DNA from: Nonomuraea endophytica
GTDB lineage: Bacteria > Actinomycetota > Actinomycetes > Streptosporangiales > Streptosporangiaceae
Direction: 5' to 3'
DNA length: 64,000 bases
NCBI RefSeq assembly: GCF_014203235.1
Contig: NZ_JACHIN010000001.1
Span: forward strand, 930,001-994,000
Shown here: piece after piece, positions 32,688-40,505 of the stretch
Layout: the number at the start of each line of letters is the position of its first letter
Numbering within the stretch: position 1 is the first letter of the stretch
Notes under the pieces: model-generated
The model's database searches: none
What the model was told of the DNA's origin: nothing
Seen by the model: the letters and a program-made list of their open reading frames with translations, nothing else
Position numbers and translations under genes: made by a program

Positions 32688-34084
32688 GCCGACTTCTCTT
32701 CGATTGCTCGCCTCCGCGCTGCTCGACTCATCGCAGCGGCTTCCTCGAACTGGTTCCCGAAGAAATCCTTCGGCCAGTTCGTGATGTTTCCAAACAAGTC
32801 CAGCGTCAACTGGCTGATCGTAGAAGCAGACCCATCAGCATGACAGAAGTAGAGGAGACAGTCTTCCGATTCTAGTGTCACTCCTCTGCCAATCTCCTTT
32901 TCAGCGAGTCGGCGTTGCAGGCGCATGAGAAAATGCTCGGAATGACTCTCTACCACTACTTGAATGTTTCGAACCTTTGCGGCCTCGATCACCACATCTG
33001 CTAGCCCGCTTTGTACTGCTGGGTGTAGATGGATCTCGGGTTGCTCAAGAAGAACGGTAGAGCCTTCCGGCGCATATGCCAAGAGGACCAACACGGGTAG
33101 CACCTGGCTAACCCCAAAGCCTACATCCGTGAGAAGCACTGGCGTACTGCCCTGAGACCGTCTTACTTGCACTCTATAGAGAGTACTTCTGTCATCCACA
33201 GACTCCACTGCAAAGGAATGGATTAGGCCGAGCTCTTGAAGCCATATAGCCACATGCTCTTCGACAGTGATCAACTTAGTGCGACGAGGCCCGTCCTTGC
33301 GAATTGCAAAGCCGCGCGCATTTGTTTTTCCGTCAGACTGGGAGGCGATAAGAGCCTCGACCGCGAGCTCGCCTCTCCTACCTACATCGACAGGTCTACC
33401 ACCCGACCAGATGTACTGCCGCGCCGGATCCTGCCTTAGGGGACCGAGATAGAAAATCCTGCCGCAGAGGTTCTCAAACTGAAGCTCTAGATCAGACAGG
33501 AAGGCGGCATTCTGATAATACGCTCGCACCTGATCTGGGAAACTGTAGAATTTTCCGGGCGACGGCAATGGCCAAGGCCTACCAGACACGCGCTTGAATG
33601 GGTAGCTATTAGAATCTAGCGAGTATTCATCTTTTCCGCCCCTGCGCGTCAGTGAAAAGCGAAGGTCGCCGAGACCATACTCGACACGCTGCACAACAGG
33701 GAAAGATCTCAGTTCTCGAACTAGGACTGAAAGACTCAAGTCGCGACTAGCGGCGATGGCATCTCGCTTCTTCGTCTCGGTATTTCGGATCTCGAAATCC
33801 GAATCTTCTTGCCAGCCAATGTCGATACCAACTGTACGCTCGGAATCATGCTGAAAGGTAATATCATTGAAGGTTCCGAGGCTGACAAGAGAGGCCGGTC
33901 CGCCCAGGTCGAAGACGCGGCCTCTATCCGCAGACTCGGCGGTCTGTTTGAGTAGCAACAAACTCTGCAGAAAACTAGTCTTCCCAGAAGAATTGCTGCC
34001 AAAGAAGGCAGTTATTGGGCCAAATTTGATGAAACCACTATCTTCCCATGCCTTGAAATTTTGAAGCCTGAGATTCGTTATCAT
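32684..34084 (-). CDS. OLD/ABC-type AAA ATPase (DUF3696-like)
   Basis: 466 aa. Residues 1-10 (ITNLRLQNFKAW) open the ABC-like fold, Walker A is G29-SNSSGKTS37, and a signature-like VGFGVSQVLPVLV precedes Walker B VLLEQPEIHLHP near residue 345-357; the switch His is in VVESHSEHFL. The C-terminal end resembles DUF3696. There is no TOPRIM nuclease domain, unlike OLD proteins, so the nuclease function is probably supplied by the overlapping PIN gene. ATG 34084 is preceded by GAAGG. The codons are A+T-rich, a sign of separate acquisition as element cargo. Confidence 0.85.
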   Translation of the reverse strand: MITNLRLQNFKAWEDSGFIKFGPITAFFGSNSSGKTSFLQSLLLLKQTAESADRGRVFDLGGPASLVSLGTFNDITFQHDSERTVGIDIGWQEDSDFEIRNTETKKRDAIAASRDLSLSVLVRELRSFPVVQRVEYGLGDLRFSLTRRGGKDEYSLDSNSYPFKRVSGRPWPLPSPGKFYSFPDQVRAYYQNAAFLSDLELQFENLCGRIFYLGPLRQDPARQYIWSGGRPVDVGRRGELAVEALIASQSDGKTNARGFAIRKDGPRRTKLITVEEHVAIWLQELGLIHSFAVESVDDRSTLYRVQVRRSQGSTPVLLTDVGFGVSQVLPVLVLLAYAPEGSTVLLEQPEIHLHPAVQSGLADVVIEAAKVRNIQVVVESHSEHFLMRLQRRLAEKEIGRGVTLESEDCLLYFCHADGSASTISQLTLDLFGNITNWPKDFFGNQFEEAAAMSRAARRRAIEEKSA

Positions 34085-34128
34085 CCGACCTTCGCCTCCA
34101 GTGCCCATGGAGAGCGCCCATGGTATTA

Positions 34129-34173
34129 CAGATCAGTACTCTAGTAGTTGGAGATCGCACCGTCACTGATCTG
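34129..34173. repeat. 9-bp inverted repeat upstream of the ATPase/PIN operon
   Basis: CAGATCAGT (34129-34137) and ACTGATCTG (34165-34173) are perfect complements 27 bp apart. They lie 45-89 bp upstream of the ATPase start in the 290-bp divergent gap. It may be a pair of sites for one dimeric regulator, or a stem. Next to it GCCCATGG is directly repeated (34103, 34116). Confidence 0.4.
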
Positions 34174-34374
34174 TCGTCGTGGCGGCCCCATGCCCAACCT
34201 TCGGGCGGAAGCGACTCTGATCTTGACCGGCGTGGACCGCGTCTCTCACAAGACGTCCTACTGAGCTGCTCAAACACCTTTGCGAAACCCCGAGCGGCGA
34301 CCCCCGCCAGTGCCGAATGGCTGACTGCCCAGCTTGCTGGAGGGTTGAGATATTGCTGGCTAGGATCACGCCAT

Positions 34375-34911
34375 ATGGAACCCACCGCCGGTGTCCTCTA
34401 CGTCGTCGCGTGCGCAGCGCCTCCGGCTGCCGGCCTCCACAACCTTGTCAGCCTGGCTCAGAACGCAGGGTGGACGGTCCACGTGGTGACGACACCGATG
34501 GGTGAGCGGTTCGTGAACGTGCCCGACCTTGAGCGGCTCACCGGCGACCAGGTGCGTAGCACCTACCGGATGCCCGGCGAACCCAAGGGGCTGCCTCCCG
34601 CCGATGCCGTGATCGTGGCGCCCGCCACATTCAACACGATCAACAAATGGGCTACCGGCATTGCCGACACCTTCGCCGTCGGGCTCCTCTGCGAGGTCAT
34701 GGGCTTCGGCGTGCCGATCCTGGCAGTCCCGATGCTCAAGACCGCACTCGCGCGGCATTCGGCCTTCGCTCGCAGTGTGGAAGCACTCCGGGACATGGGC
34801 GTCCAGGTCATGTTCGATCCCGATGCCCCTTCGGATGCGCGCATGCCATCCTGGGAACAGGTGATGGAAGAGCTGCAAGCCGTAGTCGGGGGGCGACAGG
34901 CGCAGGAGTGA
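34375..34911 (+). CDS. Flavoprotein (HFCD/Dfp-like)
   Basis: 178 aa. Start GVLYVVACAAPPAAGLHNLV, central PADAVIVAPATFNTINKWATGIADTF and the late VPILAVPMLKTALARHSAF match the flavin-binding homo-oligomeric decarboxylase family (as in the CoaC half of Dfp). The FMN-binding P-A-T-x-N-T motif is clear. In this setting it is a signalling or metabolic partner of the XRE-TPR protein that begins 4 nt after its stop. TAGGAT lies 8 nt before the ATG, so the mRNA may be leaderless. Confidence 0.82.
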   Translation: MEPTAGVLYVVACAAPPAAGLHNLVSLAQNAGWTVHVVTTPMGERFVNVPDLERLTGDQVRSTYRMPGEPKGLPPADAVIVAPATFNTINKWATGIADTFAVGLLCEVMGFGVPILAVPMLKTALARHSAFARSVEALRDMGVQVMFDPDAPSDARMPSWEQVMEELQAVVGGRQAQE

Positions 34912-34915
34912 TGCC

Positions 34916-36121
34916 ATGGATGCCCGGCGAGAGATCGGCGAGAAGATCGCCCGTGCCCGCCGTCGTCGGGGTCTGTCGCAAGCCGTACTCGCTGGCCTGG
35001 TTGGCCGATCGGAGAGCTGGCTCAGCCAGGTAGAGCGCGGGCAGCGGGATGTGAGCAACCACGCGGTCATTACCGCCTTGGCCGAGATCCTCGGGCTGAG
35101 TGTCGATGACCTCGCCACGAAGAAGAGCACCACCATGACACGCTACGAAGCGGCAACCGGCATCCGCCAAGCCATGCTCGGATACGACGGGCTCTCGGCG
35201 ATGATCGATCATCGGCTGGCAGGCGGGTCCGTCGAGAGCATCCTGTGGCTGAGACATGAGATCCGCCAGGTGAACCGCCTCTACCAGGCAACCCGCTACG
35301 ACGAGGTGGGCAAGCGCCTCCCCCGCTTGATCATCGCTACCGAGCTCGGTTCGCGGCACGCACCTTCGCGGGGTCGGCGGGCCTATCACTCCCTGAGATC
35401 CCTCACCTACCACTGCACGACGACCACGCTCCGCCGTGTCGGGGAACCCGAACTTGCCTGGGTAGCAGCCGATCGGTCACTGGCTGCTGCGCAGGCGGCA
35501 GAGCGACCACTCCTCGCTGCCGTGAGTGCATACCGGCTGGGATACGTCCTCGTACGGCTGCGCGAGATCAGCAAGGCTTTGGAGGTGGTCCGCCGGGCTG
35601 GCGAAGCACTGCGCAGAACTCCAGGAGCCAGGACACGTCCGGTCCTCGGCGGCCTTCACCTCGTCGCCGTCACCGCTGCGGCAGCGGCCTACGACCAAGC
35701 CGGGATACGGCAGCATCTTGACGAAGCACGGCAGGTAGCAGAAACCCTCGGCGAAGATCGCAACGACTTCTGGACCGCGTTCGGAATGACGAACGTGATC
35801 ATCCATGAGATCTCAGCGGCAGCGGACTCCGGCGACTCGCGTACGGCAATCGCCGCAAGCGAGCGCCTCGACCTCTCCACCCTCGCACCTGGCCTTGTTG
35901 GACGCCGCTCTCAGATCCACCTCGACCTCGCCCGGGCATACGCGGTCCAACGTAAGGACGCCGCCTCGGTCAACATGCTCCTGGAAGCAGAGCGCCTCTC
36001 TCCTGAACTCGTCAGGTACGGCGGTCGCCCGCGCGACCTGCTGACCCAACTCCTCAAACGCGAACACCGCGCCAGCACACCGCAACTTCGCCCCCTGGCC
36101 CAGCGCGCAGGCATCATCTGA
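34916..36121 (+). CDS. XRE regulator with C-terminal TPR-like repeats
   Basis: 401 aa. Residues ~5-65 form an XRE helix-turn-helix (IGEKIARARRRRGLSQAVLAGLVGRSESWLSQVERG). The remaining ~330 residues are helical repeats (ERPLLAAVSAYRLGYVLVRL, DQAGIRQHLDEARQVAETL), as in Rgg/PlcR-like or actinomycete differentiation regulators. TPR parts usually bind a peptide or a partner protein. It starts 4 nt after the flavoprotein gene, a conserved-looking pair. It may control element maintenance or transfer; this is inference. Confidence 0.85.
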   Translation: MDARREIGEKIARARRRRGLSQAVLAGLVGRSESWLSQVERGQRDVSNHAVITALAEILGLSVDDLATKKSTTMTRYEAATGIRQAMLGYDGLSAMIDHRLAGGSVESILWLRHEIRQVNRLYQATRYDEVGKRLPRLIIATELGSRHAPSRGRRAYHSLRSLTYHCTTTTLRRVGEPELAWVAADRSLAAAQAAERPLLAAVSAYRLGYVLVRLREISKALEVVRRAGEALRRTPGARTRPVLGGLHLVAVTAAAAAYDQAGIRQHLDEARQVAETLGEDRNDFWTAFGMTNVIIHEISAAADSGDSRTAIAASERLDLSTLAPGLVGRRSQIHLDLARAYAVQRKDAASVNMLLEAERLSPELVRYGGRPRDLLTQLLKREHRASTPQLRPLAQRAGII

Positions 36122-36229
36122 CCCGCACTTTTGTGCGGCTTCCTTGGCTCCACAAGAGTGCGGGGTCCGCTGACTCTGACCGCCTACGGTGCTTCCTGAC
36201 ACGCGATACCGCAGGTCAGGAGGCCAATC

Positions 36230-36562
36230 ATGCTGGTGATGGAGCCGCAACCCCCGCTACCCTCGCAGGCACTCAGCGCAGCCCAGGACCTTCAACACGC
36301 GCTGGACCGCCACGGAATCCCCACCGACGTGAACGACGGTTACGGCCTCGCAGTGCTGTCTGTCTGGTCGGGTCTGCTCGTCTGGTGCGATGAGCGCCTC
36401 TATTGGTGGCGCACAGGCTGGGCCCCCAAGGGCAGACGGGCGATCTATGCCTGGCATTCAACCCTGGAGCCAGTCCGAACCGCTCATCGTGTGGCGCTGC
36501 GATACGCCGACCTGCGGGCCTCGCGCACCTTCTCGGAAACCGAAGAACCAGCATGTCGATGA
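36230..36562 (+). CDS. Hypothetical protein, 110 aa
   Basis: ATG 36230 has a good AGGAGG site 6 nt upstream. The sequence is SAAQDLQHALDRHGIPTDV, then GYGLAVLSVWSGLLVWCDERLYWW and RALYADLRAS-like segments; the Trp-rich middle resembles small actinomycete element proteins. No known domain recognised. It overlaps the next gene by 10 nt, so the two are co-translated. Probably soluble. Confidence 0.65.
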   Translation: MLVMEPQPPLPSQALSAAQDLQHALDRHGIPTDVNDGYGLAVLSVWSGLLVWCDERLYWWRTGWAPKGRRAIYAWHSTLEPVRTAHRVALRYADLRASRTFSETEEPACR

Positions 36563-36879
36563 CCGCTGGTGAGCTGGCCAGAGAATTCCCCGATTGGGAG
36601 ATCCAGGATGCCGCTGGCGGTGGCTGGTATGCACTCCGTGCCGTCCCTGCCCCACAGCACACTGGTCTGTCGAACGTCCGGTGTGGGCGAACCCTGGAGG
36701 AACTCAGCAAGCACCTGGCGGCTGAAACCCGCTGGCCTCTTCGCGTGAACAGACTGCGCGGCGTGGCCCGAAAGGATCGCGACCCGTCACCCGAGGTGCT
36801 CGATGGCAACCCGACCCGGAGCACAGGGCCGCCAGGCCCGAGCACCGGAAGCGGGGCGGCAGAGCTCTTCAAGACATAG
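36553..36879 (+). CDS. Hypothetical protein, 108 aa
   Basis: Starts at ATG 36553 (a second ATG lies two codons on) inside the previous gene. The sequence AGELAREFPDWEIQ, GWYALRAVPAP and RTLEELSKHLAAETRW looks like a small folded domain with a disordered Pro/Gly/Ser tail. Function not known to me; small proteins of this look often sit near actinomycete XRE regulators. It is the last plus-strand gene before a strongly structured non-coding segment. Confidence 0.6.
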   Translation: MSMTAGELAREFPDWEIQDAAGGGWYALRAVPAPQHTGLSNVRCGRTLEELSKHLAAETRWPLRVNRLRGVARKDRDPSPEVLDGNPTRSTGPPGPSTGSGAAELFKT

Positions 36880-36890
36880 GAAGCCCGCTG

Positions 36891-36989
36891 CTCGGGACCG
36901 ACCGCCCGTGTGCGGCGGCGGGCGCGTACGGCCCCCCAGGGCCGCATGCGCAAGCCCGCCAGGCCGCTAAGCGGGCGGGCGGTCCCGAG
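36891..36989. repeat. Large nested inverted-repeat structure
   Basis: An 18-bp arm (36891-36908) pairs with 36972-36989 with one mismatch. Inside lie further pairs, such as CGGCCC/GGGCCG around CCCA near 36950 and GCGGGC/GCCCGC arms. The whole is a ~100-bp branched G+C-rich structure between convergent genes. It could be a terminator pair, or a single-strand origin for the rolling-circle element. Confidence 0.5.
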
Positions 36990-37036
36990 GCGAGCGCAGC
37001 GAGCCCTTGACCCTGTAGAGAAGATTGTCGCCGCAG

Positions 37037-37483
37037 CTACTGGGGGCTACCGGCCTGGCGCTCAGGAGGAGCGGCCCAGGGCTGTCGCAGAAGCCACTGA
37101 TCGTAGTCGGCCTGGATCAGCTCCAGGCCGTTCACCCGATCATCGCGATCGGCGAAGAACCGCTTAAACGCTAGGAACAGTGCCTCGACGGCAACAGCGT
37201 TCTGTTCCTCATTCGTCGGCCAGAAACAGGGTCTGCTCGCCGAGTCGGGGAAGGCGAGCATGAGAACCAGGGCCTGCCAGACAAGGTTGTTACCCCCGCC
37301 GACCTGGACGATCAGCCACTCCCTGCACCCTTGCAGCAGTGTGCCGTCACTGCCCGCGTCGAACCCCGCGACGTACGTGGTGAGCAGCCGATATGAGCCG
37401 TCCAAGCCGTACATCCCCGGACGGATACGAATGCTCTCCAAGTGCTCGCGGGGTTCTTGCGGAAACCTGGACTCAGGCTTCAC
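37037..37483 (-). CDS. Element-encoded hypothetical protein overlapping the restored msrA end
   Basis: 148 aa from GTG 37483, 11 nt inside the msrA 3' end, so it should be translated from the msrA transcript. Near the N-terminus [17 protein letters not shown] resembles the R-P-G-M-Y motif that opens GyrB-type ATPase proteins, but no ATP-binding residues follow in the usual form. The rest is helical and hydrophobic ([12 protein letters not shown]). Function unknown. It is on the element side of the attR core. Confidence 0.6.
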   Translation of the reverse strand: MKPESRFPQEPREHLESIRIRPGMYGLDGSYRLLTTYVAGFDAGSDGTLLQGCREWLIVQVGGGNNLVWQALVLMLAFPDSASRPCFWPTNEEQNAVAVEALFLAFKRFFADRDDRVNGLELIQADYDQWLLRQPWAAPPERQAGSPQ

Positions 37484-38135
37484 CAGACGTCAGCCCCACC
37501 GGACAGGCGACCCCAGTCCCGCCTATCCCGCAGTACCCGTTTTTGTTGCGGTGGAGGTACTGCTGGTGGTAGTCCTCGGCGAAGAAGAACTCGGGGGCTG
37601 GGGCGATCTCGGTGGTGATCTCGTCGTAGCCGGATGACTTCAGGACGGCCTGGTAGGCGTCTCTGGAGGCCAGTGCGGACTTCTCCTGCTCGGGCGAGTG
37701 GTAGTAGATCGCCGAGCGGTACTGGGTGCCGACGTCGTTGCCCTGGCGCATGCCCTGGGTCGGGTCGTGGTTCTCCCAGAAAACCTTGAGGAGCTCTTCG
37801 TACGACACCTTCGCCGGGTCGTACACCACGCGGACGGCCTCGGTGTGGCCGGTGGCGCCGGTGCAGACCTCTTCGTAGGTGGGGTTCTCGGTGTAGCCGC
37901 CCTGGTAGCCGACCGCGGTGGTGTAGACGCCTTCGGTCTGCCAGAACTTGCGCTCGGCGCCCCAGAAACAGCCGAGGCCGAAGTCGGCGATCTCCAGCCC
38001 CTCCGGGTACGGCGGAGCCAGCGGAGCGTCGAGTACGGCGTGCCGCGAGGGCACCGGGATCCGGGCGGAGCGCCCCGGCAGGGCGTCCTCCTGACGGACC
38101 ATAGATGTCTTGTTGCTGCCGAACAGCCAACCCAT
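37473..38135 (-). CDS. msrA: Peptide-methionine (S)-S-oxide reductase
   Basis: 220 aa; ATG 38135 has AGGAGGT 6 nt upstream. The catalytic Cys is in [10 protein letters not shown], and the resolving cysteines are in [17 protein letters not shown] near the C-terminus. It repairs oxidised methionines in the cytoplasm with thioredoxin. Its last ~30 codons come from the integrated element and use A/T-ending codons, while the host tail is displaced to 28481-28584. Function is therefore preserved across integration. Divergent from rarD. Confidence 0.95.
   Translation of the reverse strand: MGWLFGSNKTSMVRQEDALPGRSARIPVPSRHAVLDAPLAPPYPEGLEIADFGLGCFWGAERKFWQTEGVYTTAVGYQGGYTENPTYEEVCTGATGHTEAVRVVYDPAKVSYEELLKVFWENHDPTQGMRQGNDVGTQYRSAIYYHSPEQEKSALASRDAYQAVLKSSGYDEITTEIAPAPEFFFAEDYHQQYLHRNKNGYCGIGGTGVACPVGLTSGEA
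37555..37568. repeat. Candidate attR core within msrA
   Basis: AGGTACTGCTGGTG, identical to 28563-28576, in the codons for the YHQQYL segment of MsrA. To its left the sequence is element-supplied; to its right it is host. Confidence 0.65.
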
Positions 38136-38240
38136 GGTGCACCTCCTGGTCTCCACGATACAGAGACGCCAACAGTTAAGACCGCCTAAATAGTCCCACA
38201 TAGTAGTACGCATTTGTGTTTAAGCATGTAATGTCCGAAA

Positions 38241-39164
38241 ATGGGCTACATGCCTGACGAGAAGCGTGGTGTGTTGTTCGGGGTCGCGGCCTACGCGATG
38301 TGGGGACTGTTCCCCCTCTACTGGCCGCTCCTCAAGCCCTCGGGGGCGCTTGAGATCCTCGCCCACCGCATGGCCTGGTCACTGGTGGCCGTGGTCGTCA
38401 TTCTCGCGGTCAGGCGGCACTGGTCGTGGTTCAGGGAGTTGCTGAAGCAGCCCAGGAAGCTCACCCTGCTGGCCCTGGCCGCCGTGATCATCACGGTCAA
38501 CTGGGGCACCTACATCTACGCCGTCAACACCGGCCACGTCGTCGAGGCAGCCTTGGGGTACTTTATCAACCCGCTGGTCAGCGTGTTGTTCGGTGTGCTG
38601 TTGCTGCGCGAGCGGCTGCGGCCGTTGCAGTGGGCGGCGGTGGGGTTCGGCATGCTGGCCGTGGTCGTGCTCACGCTCGACTACGGACGGCTGCCGTGGA
38701 TCGCGCTCACGCTGGCCGTCAGCTTCGGCGTGTACGGGCTGGTCAAGAAGCAGGCGAACGTCGGCGCCGCCGAGAGCCTCACCGTCGAGACCCTGGTGCT
38801 GCTCACGCCCGCCCTCGCTTACCTGGTCTACCTGGAGGCCTCGGGCCAGGCCACGTTCGGCCACACCAACCCGGGCCACGCGCTCCTGCTCGCCGGAGCG
38901 GGACTGATCACCGCGGTGCCGCTGCTGTTCTTCACCGCCTCGGCCATCAGGGTGCCGCTGAGCACGATCGGCGTCCTGCAGTACATCGCGCCGATCCTGC
39001 AGTTCCTGTGCGGTGTGCTGATCGTCAAGGAGACCATGCCGCCGAGCCGCTGGATCGGGTTCTCGATCGTGTGGCTGGCCCTGTCGGTCTTCACCTACGA
39101 CAGCATCAGCGCCGCGCGGGCCAACCGGAAGCGGGCCGCCGAGCTGGTCAAGACGGCGGCCTGA
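38241..39164 (+). CDS. rarD: RarD-type EamA transporter
   Basis: 307 aa with ten hydrophobic helices. The opening GVLFGVAAYAMWGLFPLYWPLL and the later AALGYFINPLVSVLFGVLLLRERL are RarD hallmarks. RarD proteins were linked to chloramphenicol export but their substrate is not settled. ATG 38241 lies 7 nt after TAATGT, so a leaderless transcript is likely; an ATG 9 nt downstream is an alternative start. Divergent from msrA over a 105-bp A+T-rich gap. Confidence 0.88.
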   Translation: MGYMPDEKRGVLFGVAAYAMWGLFPLYWPLLKPSGALEILAHRMAWSLVAVVVILAVRRHWSWFRELLKQPRKLTLLALAAVIITVNWGTYIYAVNTGHVVEAALGYFINPLVSVLFGVLLLRERLRPLQWAAVGFGMLAVVVLTLDYGRLPWIALTLAVSFGVYGLVKKQANVGAAESLTVETLVLLTPALAYLVYLEASGQATFGHTNPGHALLLAGAGLITAVPLLFFTASAIRVPLSTIGVLQYIAPILQFLCGVLIVKETMPPSRWIGFSIVWLALSVFTYDSISAARANRKRAAELVKTAA

Positions 39165-39166
39165 CC

Positions 39167-39493
39167 GTGCTCGACGGCATCTACGCCGGAGAGGAGCAGG
39201 TCTTCCGCTTCTATCCCGACGGTCTCGTCCTGGATGTTCTGGTACGGCCCGCCGCCACCCCCCAGAGCGGAGCGCTCATCGCCACCTGGCTCCGCCGGGA
39301 AGACCCTCCGGCCAGCGTCCACACGGCCCGCTACACGCGCGACGGCGGCGCGTACACCTTCGAGACCAGAGGCCACCTCAGAGACGAGCAGGTCGTCGTC
39401 CAGGTCACCAAGGCAAAGGACCATCTGGTCGTCGACCGCCGCGACGGCGGTCGACCGCGCCGCAACCTACGCTTCGACCGTATTTTTCCCTGA
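39167..39493 (+). CDS. Hypothetical protein, 108 aa
   Basis: Starts at GTG 39167, 2 nt after the rarD stop, so the two are co-transcribed. The sequence alternates beta strands and turns (VFRFYPDGLVLDVLV, HTARYTRDGGAYTFETRG, EQVVVQVTKAKDHLVVDRR), suggesting a single beta-sandwich or barrel domain without signal peptide. I do not recognise the family. It converges on the prenyl synthase gene. Confidence 0.6.
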   Translation: MLDGIYAGEEQVFRFYPDGLVLDVLVRPAATPQSGALIATWLRREDPPASVHTARYTRDGGAYTFETRGHLRDEQVVVQVTKAKDHLVVDRRDGGRPRRNLRFDRIFP

Positions 39494-39507
39494 AATAACC
39501 CGAAAAA

Positions 39508-40497
39508 TCAGCCCGAGCGCTCCACCACGTAGTCGCACAGAGCCAGAAACGCGTCCTTCGCCGGGATGTTCGGCAGGCCCGACAGATCGGCCCGCGCCCG
39601 GTCCACCCACGCGTCCAGCTCCGCACGGGCCTGGGCCATCGCCGGGTGCGCCCGCAGCAGCGTCAGCGCCTCCTCAAGGTCCTCCTCCGCCACCGGCCCC
39701 GACAGCAGCGTCTTGAGCCGCGAGTCCTCGGGCGAGGCCAGCAGGTAGAGCACCGGCAGCGTGCGGATGCCCTCGCGCAGGTCCGTCCCGGGCGTCTTGC
39801 CCGACTCCGTCGAGGTCGAGGCCACGTCGAGCAGGTCGTCACCGAGCTGCCAGGCCACCCCGATCGCCTCGCAGGCCCGGCTCAGCCGCTCCTCCACGCC
39901 CCTGGGCGCGCCCGACAGCAGCGCCCCGAACCGCCCGGAGGCGGCGATGAGCGAGCCGGTCTTGTCGGCCAGCACGTTGATGTAGAAGGAGACCGGGTCG
40001 TCGCCGGCCCGCGGGCCGATCGTCTCCCTGATCTGGCCCTGCACGAGCCGGGAGAACGTCTGCGCCTGGACCCTGATCAGGTCGGGGCCGAGGTCGGCCA
40101 GGAGGTCGGAGGCCTGGGCGAACAGGTAGTCGCCGGTCAGGATGGCCACGGTGTTGTCCCACCGGGCGTTGGCCGACGGGGAGCCGCGCCGTACCGGAGC
40201 CTCGTCCATGACGTCGTCGTGGTAGAGGGAGCCGAGGTGCGTGAGCTCGATCACCACCGCGCCCGGCACGACGCCGGGCGCGGACGGATCGCCGAACTGG
40301 GCCGCCAGCAGCAGCATCAGCGTGCGGAACCGCTTGCCGCCCGCCTCGATGAGGTGCTTGGACGCCTCCGTGACGAAGGCGTCCTCGCTCTCGACCGACG
40401 AGCGCAGCAGTTTCTCGACCGCGTTCAGCCCACTGGCGATGTCCTGCGCCAACCGCTCGTCCTCAATGGGCAGATCAACAACCGGTGGCGCGGACAT
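39508..40497 (-). CDS. Long-chain polyprenyl diphosphate synthase (menaquinone side chain)
   Basis: 329 aa. The first Asp-rich motif is LYHDDVMDEA and the second QLGDDLLDV, with AGGKRFRTLMLLLAAQ before and DKTGSLIA between. It joins isopentenyl diphosphate units into the C35-C50 chain of menaquinone (heptaprenyl/nonaprenyl type); chain length cannot be read here. It begins 8 nt after the nuoN stop, so it probably rides on the nuo transcript, tying quinone supply to complex I. Confidence 0.9.
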   Translation of the reverse strand: MSAPPVVDLPIEDERLAQDIASGLNAVEKLLRSSVESEDAFVTEASKHLIEAGGKRFRTLMLLLAAQFGDPSAPGVVPGAVVIELTHLGSLYHDDVMDEAPVRRGSPSANARWDNTVAILTGDYLFAQASDLLADLGPDLIRVQAQTFSRLVQGQIRETIGPRAGDDPVSFYINVLADKTGSLIAASGRFGALLSGAPRGVEERLSRACEAIGVAWQLGDDLLDVASTSTESGKTPGTDLREGIRTLPVLYLLASPEDSRLKTLLSGPVAEEDLEEALTLLRAHPAMAQARAELDAWVDRARADLSGLPNIPAKDAFLALCDYVVERSG

Positions 40498-40505
40498 AGA
40501 TACCC

